A stretch of DNA of 8,597 bases, taken from NCBI GenBank assembly GCA_019239815.1, contig JAFAZL010000622.1:1-8597 (forward strand), read 5' to 3'. The position numbers and the translations under genes are program-made. The notes beneath the pieces are model-generated. The model was not told where the DNA came from, ran no database searches, and worked only from the letters and a program-made list of their open reading frames with translations. Shown here piece after piece: positions 6,865 through 8,597 of this stretch. This stretch comes from Acidobacteriota bacterium. Lineage in GTDB: Bacteria > Acidobacteriota > Terriglobia > Acidoferrales > UBA7541. The stretch's first letter is position 1, and the number at the start of each line of letters is the position of its first letter.

Positions 6865-6869
6865 ACCTC
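6865..6869 (-). promoter_or_regulatory. Shine-Dalgarno GAGGT for gyrA
   Basis: On the minus strand GAGGT is followed by CAA and A before the ATG at 6861-6859, an ordinary short spacing. It is the only clear Shine-Dalgarno sequence among the genes whose start is in this window. It fixes the gyrA start and shows that gyrA has a leader, unlike the neighbours. No convincing -10 for gyrA is seen in the 48-nt gap, so it may be expressed from further upstream, towards gyrB. Confidence 0.7.
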
Positions 6870-6874
6870 GTTAC

Positions 6875-6903
6875 TTGATTGATGAACTCTGATTCGCTAG
6901 CAT
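6875..6903 (+). promoter_or_regulatory. hicBA promoter, leaderless
   Basis: TTGATT (6875-6880) and TAGCAT (6898-6903) are spaced by exactly 17 nt, each matching four of six consensus bases. The -10 ends 6 nt before the hicB ATG at 6910, so the predicted transcript begins on the A of the start codon. No Shine-Dalgarno sequence is present. The -35 lies 6 bp from the gyrA Shine-Dalgarno, inside what would be the gyrA leader, so RNA polymerases serving the two strands would meet here. Confidence 0.5.
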
Positions 6904-6909
6904 CGCCTT

Positions 6910-7125
6910 ATGACCTACCGATTCTCGGCGCTCATTACCAAAGAGGACGACTGGTACGTGGCCCGATGCCCTGAACTGAGTGTCACTTCGCAGGGTAAGG
7001 ACGTGACCAGCGCCCGCCAAAACCTTGGTGAGGCGATTGAGTTGTATCTCGAAACCTGGGGCGTTCCCGAAAGCCGGCCCGCTGAACCCGAATGCTTCTG
7101 GACTACCGTAGAAGTCTCCCGCTGA
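6910..7125 (+). CDS. hicB: HicB-family antitoxin, short form
   Basis: 71 residues matching the HicB-like partial RNase H fold: YRFSALITKEDDWYVARCPEL (3-23), a polar loop with TSQGKD (26-31) and the helix SARQNLGEAIELYLE (34-48), which is the family's most conserved stretch. The tail, ending WTTVEVS, is the last strand that contacts HicA in characterised pairs. Many HicB proteins add a C-terminal helix-turn-helix or ribbon-helix-helix for autoregulation. This one stops after the core, so DNA binding must be weak, supplied otherwise, or absent. The gene is first in a two-gene operon, one nt before hicA (TGA, T, ATG), and lies antisense between gyrB and gyrA. Solitary HicB-like proteins exist, but the adjacent HicA makes an antitoxin role very likely. 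Confidence 0.88.
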   Translation: MTYRFSALITKEDDWYVARCPELSVTSQGKDVTSARQNLGEAIELYLETWGVPESRPAEPECFWTTVEVSR

Positions 7126-7126
7126 T

Positions 7127-7354
7127 ATGCCAAAATTGCCGAGCGTTTCTGGAGAGCGCTTAGTTCGCGCACTCAAACGAGCGGGCTTCGTCGAACTACG
7201 CCAAAAAGGCAGCCACGTCTCGATGGAACGACGCGCGGGAGACAAGCTCTTCCGTACCGTTGTTCCAATGCATTCTGAGCTAGCGAAAGGCACTCTGTCC
7301 GATATCCTCAAGCAGTGTAATTTGCAGATCGACGAACTGATCGAACTGCTCTAG
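7127..7354 (+). CDS. hicA: HicA-family mRNA interferase toxin
   Basis: 75 residues of the HicA/YcfA family, a small double-stranded-RNA-binding-like fold that cleaves mRNA and halts translation when free of HicB. Helix 1 is SGERLVRALKRAGF (8-21). KGSHVSM carries the catalytic His30 after the second strand, where family members have GSHxx. VVPMHSELAKGTLSDILKQ (45-63) is the canonical strand-loop-helix ending. The residues needed for activity appear intact, so the toxin is probably functional. Start codon at 7127 is one nt after the hicB stop and has no Shine-Dalgarno sequence, which suggests reinitiation and so tight stoichiometric coupling to the antitoxin. Its TAG stop overlaps by two bases the stop of the convergent small ORF, within the palindrome CTAG at 7351-7354. 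The order antitoxin first, toxin second is one of two common for hicAB loci. Confidence 0.9.
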   Translation: MPKLPSVSGERLVRALKRAGFVELRQKGSHVSMERRAGDKLFRTVVPMHSELAKGTLSDILKQCNLQIDELIELL

Positions 7355-7614
7355 CGATTCCCCAAAACGTATGCCTTCACTGTGTCGAAGGCATCGGCTG
7401 CATTCGTGAAACGCCGCGGGCCGAACTCTACTTCGATGCGTAGCAAAAATTCATCTCGCTCCGCTTCCGTAGCAAACTCAACCGCTACGCCACGAGTCGT
7501 ATCCGGTGCATCTGTCGGCGTCGCGCGAAACTCACTACAACTCAATCCGCGCAGCCCCGGCAATGTCGTCCATCCCAGCTGGTAGATCATCGTCGATAGT
7601 TCGCCGAAGGGCAT
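7351..7614 (-). CDS. Small protein downstream of gyrB, unknown function
   Basis: 87 residues starting at the ATG at 7614, 8 nt after the gyrB stop and in the same direction, so probably co-transcribed and translationally coupled. The frame is open back to 7788 within gyrB, but that part is an arginine-rich shadow, so 7614 is preferred. The sequence has no signal peptide or membrane segment. It has a single Cys and looks like a compact alpha/beta domain: MIYQLGWTTLPGL at the start, then a strand VAVEFATEAERDEFLLRIE (43-61), then FTNAADAFDTVKAYVLG (69-85). The strand-helix order RGVAVEF..EAERDEFL is protein-like rather than random. No family is recognised. It lies between the two gyrase genes, so a link to gyrase is possible, but position is the only evidence. 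No strong Shine-Dalgarno sequence is seen. Confidence 0.55.
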   Translation of the reverse strand: MPFGELSTMIYQLGWTTLPGLRGLSCSEFRATPTDAPDTTRGVAVEFATEAERDEFLLRIEVEFGPRRFTNAADAFDTVKAYVLGNR

Positions 7615-7622
7615 CGACCCGA

Positions 7623-8597
7623 TTAAATATCCAGGTTCTGGACGTCGAGAGCGTTGTCTTCGATGAACTTGCGGCGCGCTTCGACGTTTTCGCCCATCAG
7701 CGTGGTGAAAATATCTTCCGCGGCGACGGCATCTTCCAGTTTCACCTGCAGCAGCGTCCGGGTCTCCTGGTTCATTGTGGTTTCCCACAACTGTTCGGCG
7801 TTCATTTCGCCCAAGCCCTTGAATCGCGTGATGGTGAAATCCTTCTTGGCGTCTTCGACGACGTAATTCAAAACGTCTTGCGCCTTTTCCTTGATCACCT
7901 TCGTGCCGTTGTTCTGGATGGTGAAGGGCGGCTTGTTGTATTCGTCGATCGATTTGGCGAGGCCGCGCATCCGCTTGTATTCCGCGGTGGAAACGAGCGC
8001 CCAGTTGATTTTCTGGTTGCGCGGCGGGCCGAAATGGAGTTCGTACAAGCTGTGCTCTTCGTCGAAGACAACTTTACCTTCGAGCTTGAGCTTGGCCTTT
8101 TCGACTTCCTTCAACAATTTTTCGAGTGGCTTCTTGTCTTCGAAGTCGGTCTTCTTCTCGAGTCCGCTTTCGACGAGGATTTCGACGAGACGCGGATCGT
8201 GCAGGCGACGCGCAAGCTTTGCAGTGGCGGCGTCGAACTCCTGCACGTTGAGCAGGAATTTCGTCAACGCAGCTCCTTCCAACGAAACGCCCTCCTTCGC
8301 CTTCACGACGTGGTCTTCAGTAGCCCGCTTCATCAGCTCGTGCGCGAAATCGGCCGCGTCGCGAATATAGCGCTCGCTCTTGCCGCGCTTCACCCGATAC
8401 AGAGGCGGCTGCGCGATGTAGACGTGCCCACGGTCGATCAGCTCCTTCATATGACGGAAGAAAAACGTGAGCAGCAGCGTGCGAATGTGGCTGCCGTCGA
8501 CGTCGGCGTCGCACATCGCGATCACCTTGTCGTAGCGACGCTTGTCGACGTCGAACTCTTCACCGACGCCGGCGCCGACCGCGGCGATGATCGCCTG
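7623..8597 (-). CDS. gyrB: DNA gyrase subunit B, C-terminal part
   Basis: The window edge cuts the gene; 324 C-terminal residues are present, open to 8597. The partial begins inside the TOPRIM domain. The metal-binding DADVDGSHIRTLLLTFFFRH (local residues 30-49) provides the DxDxD acidic residues that cooperate with the GyrA tyrosine. QPPLYR (63-68) follows. The end has ITRFKGLGEMNAEQLWETTM (256-275) and FTTLMGENVEARRKFIEDNAL (297-317), the standard GyrB tail that docks on GyrA. Between about 85 and 252 lies a charged, coiled-coil-like insert in the TOPRIM domain, of the kind found in E. coli-type GyrB and absent from short forms. The ATPase domain and the EGDSA motif are outside the window. 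The stop at 7623 is 8 nt from the next gene's start. Confidence 0.97.
   Translation of the reverse strand, partial: QAIIAAVGAGVGEEFDVDKRRYDKVIAMCDADVDGSHIRTLLLTFFFRHMKELIDRGHVYIAQPPLYRVKRGKSERYIRDAADFAHELMKRATEDHVVKAKEGVSLEGAALTKFLLNVQEFDAATAKLARRLHDPRLVEILVESGLEKKTDFEDKKPLEKLLKEVEKAKLKLEGKVVFDEEHSLYELHFGPPRNQKINWALVSTAEYKRMRGLAKSIDEYNKPPFTIQNNGTKVIKEKAQDVLNYVVEDAKKDFTITRFKGLGEMNAEQLWETTMNQETRTLLQVKLEDAVAAEDIFTTLMGENVEARRKFIEDNALDVQNLDI

Noticed and set aside
6862..7622. Insertion-sequence footprint around hicBA
   Set aside because: No terminal inverted repeats or target-site duplications were found bordering the hicBA segment, so recent transposition is not supported.
7615..7788. Longer version of the small ORF starting inside gyrB
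   Set aside because: The extra 58 residues are Arg-rich and antiphase to conserved gyrB sequence. The ATG at 7614 right after the gyrB stop fits better.

Overview
This is a moderately GC-rich bacterial window. It holds the 3' half of gyrB, a complete gyrA, a HicB/HicA toxin-antitoxin pair on the opposite strand between the two gyrase genes, and four other genes: a TPR protein, a dienoyl-CoA reductase-type SDR, an uncharacterised exported protein and a Tat-exported lactonase. The protein styles suggest Acidobacteriota (Terriglobia-like): an exported propeller lactonase, the 1537-2433 family, the GyrA active-site variant, and hairpin-rich intergenic DNA. This assignment comes from recollection of such genomes and was not tested by a search.

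Layout. 2-460 (+) is the 3' end of a TPR-like gene. 594-1448 (+) is an SDR closely resembling mitochondrial-type 2,4-dienoyl-CoA reductase. 1537-2433 (+) is an exported protein of unknown function. 2458-3708 (-) is a Tat-signal seven-bladed-propeller lactonase, convergent with the previous gene. 3709-4194 has no credible gene. It holds a near-consensus extended -10 promoter, several hairpins and a terminator-like stem, and may be a dispersed repeat or a small RNA locus. 4195-6861 (-) is gyrA. 6910-7125 and 7127-7354 (+) are hicB and hicA. 7351-7614 (-) is a small ORF 8 nt downstream of gyrB. 7623-8597 (-) is gyrB, cut by the window edge.

How the parts fit. On the minus strand the order is gyrB, small ORF, gyrA, with hicBA lying wholly antisense in the gap. 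Any gyrB-to-gyrA readthrough RNA would therefore be antisense to the whole toxin-antitoxin operon. The hicBA promoter (TTGATT, 17 nt, TAGCAT) sits inside the 48-nt gap upstream of gyrA and predicts transcription starting on the hicB ATG. Three other genes (594, 1537, 3708) likewise lack a Shine-Dalgarno sequence and have a -10-like hexamer 6-10 nt before the ATG, which points to leaderless or near-leaderless mRNAs. gyrA, in contrast, has a clear GAGGT. The other accessory points are GyrA residues at the quinolone-contact positions (Ala85 and Pro89 instead of Ser and Asp) and two lineage-type insertions in GyrA.
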